Shown here in pieces: positions 20,083-29,477 of a stretch of 64,000 nucleotides of DNA. The DNA is from Prevotella veroralis DSM 19559 = JCM 6290 (GTDB lineage: Bacteria > Bacteroidota > Bacteroidia > Bacteroidales > Bacteroidaceae). The first letter of the stretch is position 1, and each line of letters opens with the position of its first letter. The notes beneath the pieces are model-generated. The model did not search any database and had not been told where the DNA came from. It was given only the letters and a program-made list of their open reading frames with translations. The stretch is from NCBI RefSeq assembly GCF_000377625.1, contig NZ_KB898330.1:1-64000 (forward strand), in the 5' to 3' direction. A program made the position numbers and the translations under genes.

Positions 20083-21237
20083 ATGAAGCATACTATCAAA
20101 AGAATATTCGTTGCAGGAATCATAGCAGTGGGGGTAATTGTGCTGGCTAGTTGTGCTGGTGAGCAATTTCATGTAAATGGTTCCATCGCAAATGCTAAGG
20201 ATTCAGTGCTCTATTTTGAGCATAATGGACTAGAAGGCTTCTCTACTGTCGATTCTGTTAAGCTCGATGAAAAAGGCGGTTTTTCGTTCTCTTCAGATAA
20301 GGTTGATAACCCAGAGTTCTATCGATTACGTATAGCCGGACAGATTATTAATATCGCTATAGACTCTACTGAAACGGTAAATGTGCAAGCTACTTATCCG
20401 CAGATGGCAACAGATTATTCTGTAAAAGGTTCTTATGAGAATGAGAAGATAAAAGAGTTAGCGTTGAAGCAAGTTGACTTGCAAGCTCAATGTCAAACTA
20501 TTTATGCCGAGCGACCGGATATTGCCGACTCTTTAGTGAATGTTCTTGTTAGTGGTTATAAGCAAGACGTGTCACGTAATTACATCTTCAAGGAGCCAAT
20601 GCGAGCTTATAGTTATTTCGCTCTGTTCCAGTATATTGTTGTTGGAAATGAGGCTCGTTTGATATTTGATCCTACTAAGGATGCTAAGGATAATAAGGTG
20701 TTTGGAGCAGTTGCAACGAGTTGGGACACTTATTACCCAGGTTCGGAGCGTACACAGAACCTGCATAATATCACCATCAAGGGTATGAAAGACGAGCGAA
20801 TTGTGCAAGCTCAAAGTAAGCCTGTAGAGGTTGATGCGAAGGAGATGTGCGTTATTGACTTGCCATTACGCGATAATCGAGGTGTAGAACATCATCTTAC
20901 TGATTTGAAAGGGAAGGTTGTTCTGCTTGACTTCCATGTCTTTGCAGCTGAAGGATCAACTGAGTATATTATGAAAATGCGTGAACTTTATAACAAGTAT
21001 CATGATCGTGGATTAGAGATATACATGGTTTCCCTCGATGATAACGCCCATTTCTGGAAAGAACAAGTAGCCAGTCTTCCGTGGATAAATGTTTATGACG
21101 ATACGGGTATCAGTCGTGCATATACTGCTCCAGCGCAGACTATGCCAATCATCTATCTCATTGATCGTGGTAATAACGTAGTGAAGAATCCTTCACAGAT
21201 AAAGAATCTAAGTGAGGAAATAGAGAGACTATTATAA
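20083..21237 (+). CDS. Thioredoxin-like (TlpA/AhpC-type) lipoprotein without CxxC
   Basis: 384 residues; lipoprotein signal ending VLASC (C24), an N-terminal DUF4369-like beta domain (about 28-125), a helical linker, and a C-terminal thioredoxin-like fold (about 270-384: LKGKVVLLDFHVFAAEG, then GLEIYMVSLDD and a cis-proline-type segment TMPIIYLID). In redox-active TlpA proteins the segment after the first strand holds a W-C-x-x-C motif; here it reads F-A-A-E-G, so both cysteines are absent and disulfide chemistry is not expected. It may be a chaperone or binding protein. A hairpin terminator follows. Confidence 0.83.
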   Translation: MKHTIKRIFVAGIIAVGVIVLASCAGEQFHVNGSIANAKDSVLYFEHNGLEGFSTVDSVKLDEKGGFSFSSDKVDNPEFYRLRIAGQIINIAIDSTETVNVQATYPQMATDYSVKGSYENEKIKELALKQVDLQAQCQTIYAERPDIADSLVNVLVSGYKQDVSRNYIFKEPMRAYSYFALFQYIVVGNEARLIFDPTKDAKDNKVFGAVATSWDTYYPGSERTQNLHNITIKGMKDERIVQAQSKPVEVDAKEMCVIDLPLRDNRGVEHHLTDLKGKVVLLDFHVFAAEGSTEYIMKMRELYNKYHDRGLEIYMVSLDDNAHFWKEQVASLPWINVYDDTGISRAYTAPAQTMPIIYLIDRGNNVVKNPSQIKNLSEEIERLL

Positions 21238-21260
21238 TAAAAGGTTGTAGATTTAATAAG

Positions 21261-21292
21261 GAGGGTGTGCCAATAACTTTTGACACACCCTC
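21261..21292. terminator. Hairpin between convergent genes
   Basis: GAGGGTGTG (21261-21269) pairs with CACACCCTC (21284-21292). It lies between convergent genes and could terminate both; the T-run is short. Confidence 0.65.
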
Positions 21293-21360
21293 TTACGTCT
21301 TATCTGTATAACAGTTTACTGTTAGTATTTCGTTTCTATGGATACAGCAGGGGAAAGTAC

Positions 21361-22185
21361 TTAAAAGCTCTTCAACCATGCCTTGAGATCCATCATCAGT
21401 TCTTCGTGATAACGGAAACCAATCTTACTACCCCAACCATGACCACCACCAGGGTAAACATGGAGTGAAGCACGAACATCATTGCGATAAAGTTCCGTGT
21501 AGTAGTTGACACCATTTGCAGGTGGAACAGTATCATCATCGTCACTAAGAGCGATGAATGCGCGAGGAGTAACACGACTAACGTTCATATCTGCACTGTA
21601 TTTCTTCTCGTCACGCTTGCTTGGACGCTTACCTAAGAAGTTGATACGACTACCTTCATGTCCATAGCCTTCTACCATCGAAATGACAGGGTAGAAAAGA
21701 ATTTGGAAGTTTGGCTTTGCCTCACCTTGGCTACATGTTGCAATAGTTGCTGCAAGGTGTCCACCAGCAGAAAATCCCATGATACCAATGTCATTACGGT
21801 TAATCTTCCAACTGGTAGCATTCATACGTACCAACTTCATTGCTTGTTCGGCATCAGAAATAGGTACATTGGGTTCGCCATGTGGTAAACGATACTTTAG
21901 AACGATGGCAGCTATACCTTGATTCTGGAAGAATTCCCCCCAATCATAGCCTTCTTTATCCATAGAAAGAGAGGTGTATCCGCCACCAGGGCAAATGACA
22001 ACAGCGCGCCCAGTGGCTTCTTTCTCTATTGGAAGGTATACACGTACCTTTGCTGTGTCCTGTGGATCGCCGTTATCATAAGGTGGGCGACCATTATAGA
22101 GTTTAACATCAAAAGCCCTCTGAGCCGACATTGACATTGCAATGGCAGCTAATCCAGCTACAAGAAAAAGTTTTCTTAATTTCAT
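21361..22185 (-). CDS. Exported alpha/beta-hydrolase (esterase)
   Basis: 274 residues with a signal peptide (about 1-21). The oxyanion-type VICPGGGY loop (near 66), nucleophile elbow GFSAGGH (S139), an acidic residue in DDDDTVPP (about D218) and H249 in GGGHGWG form a complete Ser-Asp-His triad. This resembles BD-FAE/acetyl xylan esterase-like hydrolases, which remove acetyl or acyl groups from carbohydrates or small esters; the substrate is not evident. It is a stand-alone gene convergent with its left neighbour. Confidence 0.88.
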   Translation of the reverse strand: MKLRKLFLVAGLAAIAMSMSAQRAFDVKLYNGRPPYDNGDPQDTAKVRVYLPIEKEATGRAVVICPGGGYTSLSMDKEGYDWGEFFQNQGIAAIVLKYRLPHGEPNVPISDAEQAMKLVRMNATSWKINRNDIGIMGFSAGGHLAATIATCSQGEAKPNFQILFYPVISMVEGYGHEGSRINFLGKRPSKRDEKKYSADMNVSRVTPRAFIALSDDDDTVPPANGVNYYTELYRNDVRASLHVYPGGGHGWGSKIGFRYHEELMMDLKAWLKSF

Positions 22186-22497
22186 TCTAATATAATGTTT
22201 ATTTGATTCTTATCCGCTAAGATGTAATAATCAAAACTTTAATTAATAATGACGGTTGAGCCTCCTTCGCTATCACCTGATTGTAGCGCATTGTTGCAAA
22301 GATAACAAAAAGAAAGGATTAAACTATTGCATGTTTAGAGTTTTTAGTATATTTGCAGGCAGAAGAAACAAAAGGCATAGTGCCTAAAGGTATTTTAAAG
22401 ATTGCGAGGTTTCTGTTAATAACTGTTCTTGAATAGCTCATTTAATGTTGAAGAAGTTGTACCCTCACAATTCATCATTCATTCCCAATCATAGTCT
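22186..22497. promoter_or_regulatory. Divergent promoter region (esterase / Nudix)
   Basis: Minus strand TATCTTTGC at 22304-22297 fits a -7 element for the esterase. Plus strand TATATTTGC at 22348-22355, with TTG near 22327, fits a promoter for the Nudix gene with a leader of about 140 bases. Nothing else is seen. Confidence 0.5.
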
Positions 22498-23034
22498 ATG
22501 CACGTATTAGAGAAGTTTAAGTATTGTCCTGTATGTGGAAGTAAGCATTTTGTTGAACAGAGTGAAAAGAGTAAACGCTGCGAGAGTTGTGGCTTTGAGT
22601 ATTTTCTAAACCCTAGTTCTGCGGTTGCAGCCTTTATTATGAACGATAAAGGTGAGCTCTTAGTGACACGAAGAAAGTTTGATCCAGGACGTGGAACGTT
22701 GGATCTTCCCGGTGGTTTCTGTGATATTGGTGAGACGATCGGAGAAGCTTTAGCACGTGAAGTAGAGGAAGAAACGAACCTTATCATCAAAGAAAAGCAT
22801 TATTTCTGTTCGCTTCCAAATAAGTATCGTTATAGTGGCTTTGATATTTCGACATTGGATACTTTCTTCGTTTGTAAGGTCGAAGATGAGGCGAAGTTAC
22901 GTCCCGCAGACGATGTATCAGAAGCCGTTTGGACGCCTCTAAAGGATATTCACACAGAACAATTTGGGCTTCGCTCTATCCGACAAGCCCTTCATGATTT
23001 TCTTCAGAGGCATACTGAATACTTAAAAAAGTAG
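22498..23034 (+). CDS. Nudix hydrolase with N-terminal zinc ribbon
   Basis: 178 residues. A zinc ribbon (C10, C13, C28, C31) precedes the Nudix box at about 72-94 (GGFCDIGETIGEALAREVEE followed by ET), which binds Mg2+ and cleaves nucleoside diphosphate-linked compounds. The zinc ribbon recalls NudC-type NAD pyrophosphatases, but the protein is shorter and lacks the NudC N-domain, so the substrate is uncertain (NADH- or ADP-ribose-type is possible). It may share transcription with topA 79 bases downstream, although topA has its own promoter-like element. Confidence 0.88.
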   Translation: MHVLEKFKYCPVCGSKHFVEQSEKSKRCESCGFEYFLNPSSAVAAFIMNDKGELLVTRRKFDPGRGTLDLPGGFCDIGETIGEALAREVEEETNLIIKEKHYFCSLPNKYRYSGFDISTLDTFFVCKVEDEAKLRPADDVSEAVWTPLKDIHTEQFGLRSIRQALHDFLQRHTEYLKK

Positions 23035-23075
23035 AAAATTTATCTATTAAATAAGGTGTAAGCAAAAAGTTTAAG

Positions 23076-23083
23076 TACTTTTG
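23076..23083 (+). promoter_or_regulatory. Promoter -7 element for topA
   Basis: TACTTTTGC, matching TAnnTTTG, about 30 bases before the topA ATG; no good -33 element. Confidence 0.5.
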
Positions 23084-23113
23084 CGCTCTTGAAAAAATGT
23101 ACAATTAGTGATT

Positions 23114-25450
23114 ATGCAAGAGAATCTGGTAATAGTAGAGAGTCCTGCAAAGGCTAAAACAATTGAGAAGTTTCTTGGTAAAGACTATAAGGTGATGTCT
23201 TCTTATGGTCATATTCGTGACCTTAAGAAGAAGGAGTTGAGCATAGATCTCGATACGTTGAATCCCGACTATGAAATCCCTGACGAGAAGAAGAAAGTAG
23301 TTAGCGAACTGAAGAAGAATGCTAAAGCAGCAAAGAAGATTTGGTTGGCTTCCGATGAGGATCGCGAGGGAGAAGCTATTAGTTGGCACCTATGTGAGGT
23401 GTTGGGACTTGATGAAGAGAAGACCAGTCGTATTGTTTTCCATGAGATTACCAAGCCTGCTATCTTGAAGGCGATAGAGACTCCACGTCATTTGAATATG
23501 AATTTGGTCAATGCACAACAAGCTCGTCGTGTATTGGATCGCCTTGTTGGTTTCCGTCTTTCACCTGTTCTTTGGCGAAAGGTAAAGCCAGCTTTGAGTG
23601 CAGGTCGTGTACAGAGCGTTGCTGTTCGACTGATTGTTGAACGAGAACGTGAGATTCAGAACTTCCAAGCAGAACCTTATTATCGATTGAATGCTATTTT
23701 TGCTGTGACTGGAGAGGATGGTGCAAAGAATGAAATTAAGGCCGAACTGAATAAGAGATTCAAGACACATGATGAGGCTATAGCATTTTTGGAGTTGTGT
23801 AAGACGTCAAAGTTTACGGTTTCATCGATAACGAAGAAACCCTTAAAACGTACGCCAGCTCCTCCTTTCACTACGTCTACTCTACAGCAGGAAGCTGCTC
23901 GTAAACTTGGATTTACTGTTAGTCAGACTATGATGGTGGCGCAACGTCTGTATGAAGCAGGACGTATCACTTACATGCGAACCGATAGCGTTAATCTTTC
24001 GGCACTAGCCATTAATACAAGCAAGGCTGAGATTGAACGCTTGTATGGAGTAGAGTATGGTAAAGTTAGAAAGTATCAAACGCATAGCAAAGGTGCTCAA
24101 GAAGCACACGAGGCTATCCGTCCTACTTATATGGAGAATGTTTCTATTGATGGAACAAGTCAAGAGAAACGACTTTATGACCTTATTTGGAAGCGTACCA
24201 TTGCTTCTCAGATGGCTGATGCACAGATAGAGAAAACAACGGTAAATATCACTTTAAGTACGGAAGAAGGTAAAAGTCAGACAGATTTGCAGTTCATTGC
24301 AAATGGTGAAGTTATCGCTTTTGAAGGCTTCTTGAAAGTTTATTATGAGTCTACTGACGATGAAGATGGAAATGAAGAATTATCACATGCATTGCCAGTA
24401 ATACATGAAGGTGAAGAGTTGGAACGTCGTGAAATAGTCTCAACAGAGCGTTATTCTCAAGGTCCAAATCGTTATACGGAAGCCAGTCTGGTTCGTAAAT
24501 TGGAAGAGCTGGGTATCGGTCGTCCTTCAACTTATGCCCCAACTATTTCAACCATCCAGCAACGTGAATATGTTCAGAAAGGTGATCGTAAGGGTGAGGA
24601 GCGTAAGTATGCCGTTGATTCTTTGCTTGGATTGAAGATAACATCTAAGAACAAGAAGGAAATGGCAGGTGCTGATAAGGGAAAGTTGATACCAACTGAT
24701 GTCGGTATCGTTGTTAACGACTTCCTGATGGAGAACTTCCCTGATATCATGGACTACAACTTTACTGCCAAAGTGGAGCAAGAGTTCGATAAAATCGCAG
24801 CAGGTCAAGTAGAGTGGAATAAGGAGATGAAACTCTTCTATCAGAACTTTGAGCCAGAGGTGGAGAAGGTTATGAATGCCCGTTCTGAGCATAAGGCTGG
24901 TGAGCGAGAACTAGGTATAGACCCCAAGAGTGGTAAACCTGTATTCGTAAAGATTGGTCGTTATGGTCCTGTTGTACAGATTGGTAGTGCTGATGATGAG
25001 GATAAACCGCGCTTCTCACAACTCCCTGCTGGTAAGAGTTTGGAGACTATTACTCTTGGAGAGGCGTTGGAATTGTTTAAGTTGCCACGTACGCTTGGAC
25101 AGTTTGAAAATTCTGATGTAGTTGTTGGTGCTGGTCGTTTCGGACCGTATGTACTTCATGATAAGAAGTATACATCAATTCCTAAGGGAGAAGATCCATT
25201 AACGATAACACTTGATGCAGCTATTAATCTTATTCAGACGAAACGTTTACAAGAGGCACAACGTCACTTGAAGACTTTCGCAGAAGATGCCAAGATGGAG
25301 GTTATGAGTGGTCGTTATGGACCTTATATAGCTTATGATGGCAAGAACTATCGTATGCCGAAAGCCCTTCATGATAAGGCTGCTGAGCTAACTTATGAAC
25401 AATGTATGGATATTGTTAAGAATGCTCCAGAGCCAAAGAGAAAGAAGTAA
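23114..25450 (+). CDS. topA: DNA topoisomerase I
   Basis: 778 residues; type IA enzyme relaxing negative supercoils through a 5'-phosphotyrosine. The N-terminal Toprim domain has VESPAKAKTIEKFLG and ASDEDREGEA; the active tyrosine is Y287 in GRITYMRTDSV. The C-terminal part lacks the Cys4 zinc fingers of the E. coli enzyme and instead has three short repeats of the RYGP / RFGPYV / RYGPYIAYDGKNY type, as usual in Bacteroidota. The ATG at 23114 is chosen over a GTG six bases earlier. It leads a run of housekeeping genes (aroK, speA). Confidence 0.97.
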   Translation: MQENLVIVESPAKAKTIEKFLGKDYKVMSSYGHIRDLKKKELSIDLDTLNPDYEIPDEKKKVVSELKKNAKAAKKIWLASDEDREGEAISWHLCEVLGLDEEKTSRIVFHEITKPAILKAIETPRHLNMNLVNAQQARRVLDRLVGFRLSPVLWRKVKPALSAGRVQSVAVRLIVEREREIQNFQAEPYYRLNAIFAVTGEDGAKNEIKAELNKRFKTHDEAIAFLELCKTSKFTVSSITKKPLKRTPAPPFTTSTLQQEAARKLGFTVSQTMMVAQRLYEAGRITYMRTDSVNLSALAINTSKAEIERLYGVEYGKVRKYQTHSKGAQEAHEAIRPTYMENVSIDGTSQEKRLYDLIWKRTIASQMADAQIEKTTVNITLSTEEGKSQTDLQFIANGEVIAFEGFLKVYYESTDDEDGNEELSHALPVIHEGEELERREIVSTERYSQGPNRYTEASLVRKLEELGIGRPSTYAPTISTIQQREYVQKGDRKGEERKYAVDSLLGLKITSKNKKEMAGADKGKLIPTDVGIVVNDFLMENFPDIMDYNFTAKVEQEFDKIAAGQVEWNKEMKLFYQNFEPEVEKVMNARSEHKAGERELGIDPKSGKPVFVKIGRYGPVVQIGSADDEDKPRFSQLPAGKSLETITLGEALELFKLPRTLGQFENSDVVVGAGRFGPYVLHDKKYTSIPKGEDPLTITLDAAINLIQTKRLQEAQRHLKTFAEDAKMEVMSGRYGPYIAYDGKNYRMPKALHDKAAELTYEQCMDIVKNAPEPKRKK

Positions 25451-25540
25451 GGTTGATGGTGTATTTTCTATAATATAATGTCCATCACATTCATTTTAAT
25501 ATACAGAAGAAGTATAATGGAACGTTAAAGTATCGTGGGC

Positions 25541-26116
25541 ATGTCAGACAATAAGGCTGGAAACATACCGCTTCGGATTATTCTTATCGGCTATATGGGG
25601 TCTGGAAAAACTACCATTGGGCGTGCTTTATCGAAAGAGCTAAATATCCCTTTCTATGATCTTGACTGGTATATAGGGAGTAGGATGCGTAAGACTGTAA
25701 AGCAGATCTTCGATGAAAAGGGTGAAAATGGCTTTCGAAAGATAGAACAATCCATGCTTCATGAGGTGGCAGAGTTCGAGAATGTTATCCTCTCTTGTGG
25801 TGGTGGAACACCTTGTTTCTTCGATAATATGGATTATATGAACGCCCAGGGAGAGACGATCTACTTAAAGGCTACCCCTGATGTGTTATATGGTCATTTA
25901 AAGATGGGCAAGTCTGTTCGCCCTCTATTATTGGATAAAACGCCTGAGGAAGTAAGCCTGTTTGTTCGCAAGCAATTGCAAGAACGTGAACCATTCTACA
26001 CCAAGGCAAAGCATACATTAGACGTTAGTTTGATGGATAACTATGCGAAGATACAAATATCGGTTGATGGTGTCTGTCAGTTGTTATCATTGGATAAGAC
26101 TTTAAACACGTGGTAG
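25541..26116 (+). CDS. aroK: Shikimate kinase
   Basis: 191 residues; phosphorylates shikimate with ATP in aromatic amino-acid synthesis. Walker A GYMGSGKTT near the N-terminus, DLDWYI substrate-site segment, the CGGGTP loop, and the lid/adenine-binding end (SVRPLL, EREPFY) are all present. The start at 25541 (MSDNKAGNIP) is chosen over a GTG six bases upstream. It is 90 bases after topA and 59 before speA on the same strand. Confidence 0.95.
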   Translation: MSDNKAGNIPLRIILIGYMGSGKTTIGRALSKELNIPFYDLDWYIGSRMRKTVKQIFDEKGENGFRKIEQSMLHEVAEFENVILSCGGGTPCFFDNMDYMNAQGETIYLKATPDVLYGHLKMGKSVRPLLLDKTPEEVSLFVRKQLQEREPFYTKAKHTLDVSLMDNYAKIQISVDGVCQLLSLDKTLNTW

Positions 26117-26175
26117 TGTGTAATTACAATAGAACTTATAGTTTAAAAAAGATATACAAGGGATAGAGAACTAAA

Positions 26176-28068
26176 ATGAAAAAGTGGACGATTGAAGATT
26201 CTCAAGAGTTGTACAATACCTCTGGGTGGGGTACTTCTTATTTTGGTATTAATAGTAAAGGGGACGTCTATGTTACACCATGTAAGGACAATACACAGAT
26301 AGATTTGCGTGATGTTATGGATGAACTAGCCCTGCGTGATGTTACTCCCCCTGTATTACTTCGTTTCCCAGATATCCTTGATAATCGAATAGAAAAGACT
26401 TCTTCTTGTTTTGAGAAGGCTAAGAAAGAGTATGATTTTAAAGCTGAGAACTTTATCATCTATCCTATTAAGGTAAATCAGATGCAGCCAGTTGTAGAGG
26501 AGATTATCTCTCATGGGCGCAAGTTTAACCTTGGTTTGGAGGCTGGTTCGAAGCCAGAGTTGCATGCAGTAATCGCTGTGCAGTGCCAGAGTGATTCGCT
26601 CATTATCTGTAATGGATATAAGGATCAGAGTTATATAGAACTGGCTTTATTGGCACAGAAGATGGGTAAGCGCATCTTTATTGTTGTCGAGAAGCTCAAC
26701 GAGATAGACCTCATCGCTCGTGCAGCAAAGAAACTTAACGTTAAACCAAACCTCGGTATTCGCATAAAACTAGCATCTAGTGGCTCTGGAAAATGGGCAG
26801 AGAGTGGTGGTGATGCTTCAAAGTTTGGTCTTACTTCTTCTGAACTTCTTCAAGCCTTAGAGACGCTTGATGCGAAAGGCTTACATGATAGTTTGCGTTT
26901 AATACACTTCCATATCGGTTCACAAATTACAAAGATTCGTCGTATTCAGACGGCTCTTAATGAGGCAGCACAATATTATGTGAACCTGAGAAAGATGGGT
27001 TATAATGTTGACTTCGTTGATTGTGGTGGTGGACTTGGTGTCGATTACGATGGTACACGTTCGTCCAGCAGTGAAAGCTCAGTGAATTATAGTATTCAAG
27101 AATACGTCAACGATTGTGTTTACACCTTTGTTGATGCAGCTAACAAGAGTGATATTCCACATCCAAACATTATTACAGAGAGTGGTAGAAGTTTGTCAGC
27201 TCACCATTCAGTACTAGTTATTGATGTTCTTGAAACAGCTTCTTTACCAGAGATGTCGGAAGATTTCGAGGCGAAGGAGACCGACCATCAGTTGGTAAAA
27301 GACCTTTATGATATCTGGGATAACTTAGATGCTCGTAATATGCTAGAGGATTGGCACGATGCAGAACAGATTCGTGAAGAGGCTTTGGAATTGTTCTCTC
27401 ATGGTATGGTAGATCTTCGTACACGTGCTGAAATTGAAGCAATGTATTGGAGTGTATGCCATGAAATCAACAATTTAGCAAAGAACATGAAGCATGTTCC
27501 TGATGAATTGCGTAACATGGATAAGCTTCTTGCAGATAAGTACTTCTGTAACTTCTCCCTTTTCCAGTCTCTTCCTGATAGCTGGGCAATAGATCAACTG
27601 TTTCCAGTGATGCCAATCCAACGTCTCAATGAGCGTCCGAGTCGTAATGCCACGTTGCAAGATATAACCTGTGACAGCGATGGTAAGATTTCAAACTTTG
27701 TCGCTATGGGACGTAGCAGTCATGTATTACCAGTTCATCCATTGAAGGCAAATGAGCCTTATTACCTTGGTGTTTTTCTTATCGGAGCTTATCAAGAGAT
27801 TCTGGGAGATATGCATAATCTCTTTGGTGATACTAATGCTGTACATATCTCAGTGAAGGACGGGGGATATCATATCGATCAGATCTTTGATGGTGAGACT
27901 GTAGAAGAGGTCTTGGAGTATGTTCAGTACAACCCAAAGAAGCTTGTCCGCCAACTGGAGATATGGGTTACTAAAAGTGTAAAGCAGGGTAAGATTTCGT
28001 TAGAAGAGGGTAAAGAGTTCCTTAGCAATTACCGCAGTGGACTCTATGGCTATACTTACTTAGAATAA
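26176..28068 (+). CDS. speA: Biosynthetic arginine decarboxylase
   Basis: 630 residues; PLP enzyme converting arginine to agmatine, the first step of polyamine synthesis. The PLP lysine is K99 in IYPIKVNQ; the glycine-rich phosphate site (DCGGGLGVDYDG) and the C-terminal fold typical of the large fold-III decarboxylases are visible. The length matches the biosynthetic SpeA group. The agmatine-processing genes are not in this window. Confidence 0.96.
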   Translation: MKKWTIEDSQELYNTSGWGTSYFGINSKGDVYVTPCKDNTQIDLRDVMDELALRDVTPPVLLRFPDILDNRIEKTSSCFEKAKKEYDFKAENFIIYPIKVNQMQPVVEEIISHGRKFNLGLEAGSKPELHAVIAVQCQSDSLIICNGYKDQSYIELALLAQKMGKRIFIVVEKLNEIDLIARAAKKLNVKPNLGIRIKLASSGSGKWAESGGDASKFGLTSSELLQALETLDAKGLHDSLRLIHFHIGSQITKIRRIQTALNEAAQYYVNLRKMGYNVDFVDCGGGLGVDYDGTRSSSSESSVNYSIQEYVNDCVYTFVDAANKSDIPHPNIITESGRSLSAHHSVLVIDVLETASLPEMSEDFEAKETDHQLVKDLYDIWDNLDARNMLEDWHDAEQIREEALELFSHGMVDLRTRAEIEAMYWSVCHEINNLAKNMKHVPDELRNMDKLLADKYFCNFSLFQSLPDSWAIDQLFPVMPIQRLNERPSRNATLQDITCDSDGKISNFVAMGRSSHVLPVHPLKANEPYYLGVFLIGAYQEILGDMHNLFGDTNAVHISVKDGGYHIDQIFDGETVEEVLEYVQYNPKKLVRQLEIWVTKSVKQGKISLEEGKEFLSNYRSGLYGYTYLE

Positions 28069-28337
28069 AAAGCTCTCTCTCAATGGAAGAGGTAACCTTT
28101 TCTTAGATAATGATAGACGCATGGTTCCTATGTCCTGATATAGTTTCTTTAATGTAGACATACGAACCTTACGTCTTTATTCGATAGAGAGATAGAGCCT
28201 TGTTATTATGGTTAATTTATGATGAAGGGTTGAGGGTAAATCGTAGTAAATGTGTTAATGAAGATTAAAGAATGAACTTTTGACCTCTTCCGTTGTAACT
28301 TCTACCTAACTATAATCGTCATTTAAACAGAGAGAAG

Positions 28338-28850
28338 ATGAAGAATATCAGTTTCCGAGATGATGTCTTACCGTTAAAGAACGAACTCTTTCGGCTTGCA
28401 CTTCGTATCACACTCAATCGGTTTGAGGCTGAGGACATCGTACAGGATACGCTGATTAAGGTTTGGAATCGTCGATCAGATTGGTATGACATAGACTCTA
28501 TTGAGGCGTTTAGCTTGACGATATGTCGTAACCTCTCACTCGATCGCATCAAGAGAAAAGAGAATAATAACGATTCTTTAGAAGATGTGAAAGGAGCAGA
28601 ACCTTTGGCTTCATCTAATCCACAAGACCGAATGATTCAAGCGGATAGGGTGGGTCTCATCAAACAGATAGTGGACTCACTTCCCGAGAAACAACGTAGC
28701 TGTATGCAGCTAAGAGACTTCGAGGGGAAATCTTACAAAGAGATTGCAACGATCTTGGATATTACTGAAGAGCAAGTAAAGGTGAATATCTTTCGAGCAC
28801 GACAGGCGGTCAAACACAAATATATGAAACTAGATAATTATGGATTATAA
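28338..28850 (+). CDS. ECF-type RNA polymerase sigma factor
   Basis: 170 residues. Region 2 (about 20-85, RFEAEDIVQDTLIKVWNR) and region 4 (about 115-165, LPEKQRSCMQLRDFEGKSY, EIATILDITEEQVK) give the two-domain ECF structure without region 3. It overlaps the next gene by 11 bases, so the two are translationally coupled, as expected for a sigma and its membrane partner. No TonB-linked receptor or other typical target lies immediately beside it. Confidence 0.93.
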   Translation: MKNISFRDDVLPLKNELFRLALRITLNRFEAEDIVQDTLIKVWNRRSDWYDIDSIEAFSLTICRNLSLDRIKRKENNNDSLEDVKGAEPLASSNPQDRMIQADRVGLIKQIVDSLPEKQRSCMQLRDFEGKSYKEIATILDITEEQVKVNIFRARQAVKHKYMKLDNYGL

Positions 28851-29319
28851 GTACATTGAACAGTTACTGGAACGCTATTGGCGTTGTGAAACTTCTCTCC
28901 AAGAAGAGGAGATTCTACGTGCGTTCTTCTCTCAAGAGGACATTCCAGCAGCTTTACTACCTTATCGTGACCTCTTCACCTATGGTCAGAGAGAGAAGGA
29001 AGAGAGCGTACTGGGCAGTGACTTTGACCAAAGGGTATTGAGTATCATAGAGAAGGATGAGCCTGTGAAAGCACGTGTTATCACGATGCGTCATCGTCTA
29101 ATGCCTCTCTTTAAGGCTGCAGCTGTGGTCGCAATTATCCTCACTTTGGGGAATGCTATGCAGGTGGCTCTCTCTGACGAGGATGCTTCACGTGCAGTAC
29201 CAAACACAGCTACTGTCAATAAACCCCATAAAGGTCCTTCCGTTGCAAAGGCAGACTCAATGAAAGTGGATACCTTGCAGCATAAGATGCAGACGTCTGT
29301 GTCATCCATAACAAAGTAA
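28840..29319 (+). CDS. Single-pass membrane protein, putative anti-sigma factor
   Basis: 159 residues: an acidic N-terminal cytoplasmic region (about 1-88), one membrane helix (about 89-110, LFKAAAVVAIILTLGNAMQ), and a short Ser/Thr/Lys-rich outer tail. In Bacteroidota this gene type follows ECF sigma genes and is often carried in databases under the misleading name pyruvate ferredoxin oxidoreductase; nothing here supports that activity. No classical zinc anti-sigma motif is visible. A regulatory role over the upstream sigma is inferred from the 11-base overlap. Confidence 0.72.
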   Translation: MDYKYIEQLLERYWRCETSLQEEEILRAFFSQEDIPAALLPYRDLFTYGQREKEESVLGSDFDQRVLSIIEKDEPVKARVITMRHRLMPLFKAAAVVAIILTLGNAMQVALSDEDASRAVPNTATVNKPHKGPSVAKADSMKVDTLQHKMQTSVSSITK

Positions 29320-29420
29320 GACAATTTCTATGCTTTCTCAATAAATAATCATTTAAAAGTAAAACAACTCGAGGCCGTGAGGTTTCAATATTCTCTCAAA
29401 TTTTTCATAAATAGTAACGT

Positions 29421-29463
29421 AGAAGAGCTGGTATTCATTAAGAGTATCGGCTCTTCTGTTTCT
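29421..29463. terminator. Terminator between convergent genes
   Basis: AGAAGAGC (29421-29428) plus GTATTC pair with GAGTAT plus GCTCTTCT (29450-29457), followed on the plus strand by GTTTCTTAAT. Confidence 0.7.
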
Positions 29464-29477
29464 TAATAGACGTATGT

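Noticed and set aside
28840..29319. Pyruvate ferredoxin oxidoreductase annotation
   Set aside because: Such a name is often propagated for this small family, but the protein has no cluster or TPP motif and is far too short.
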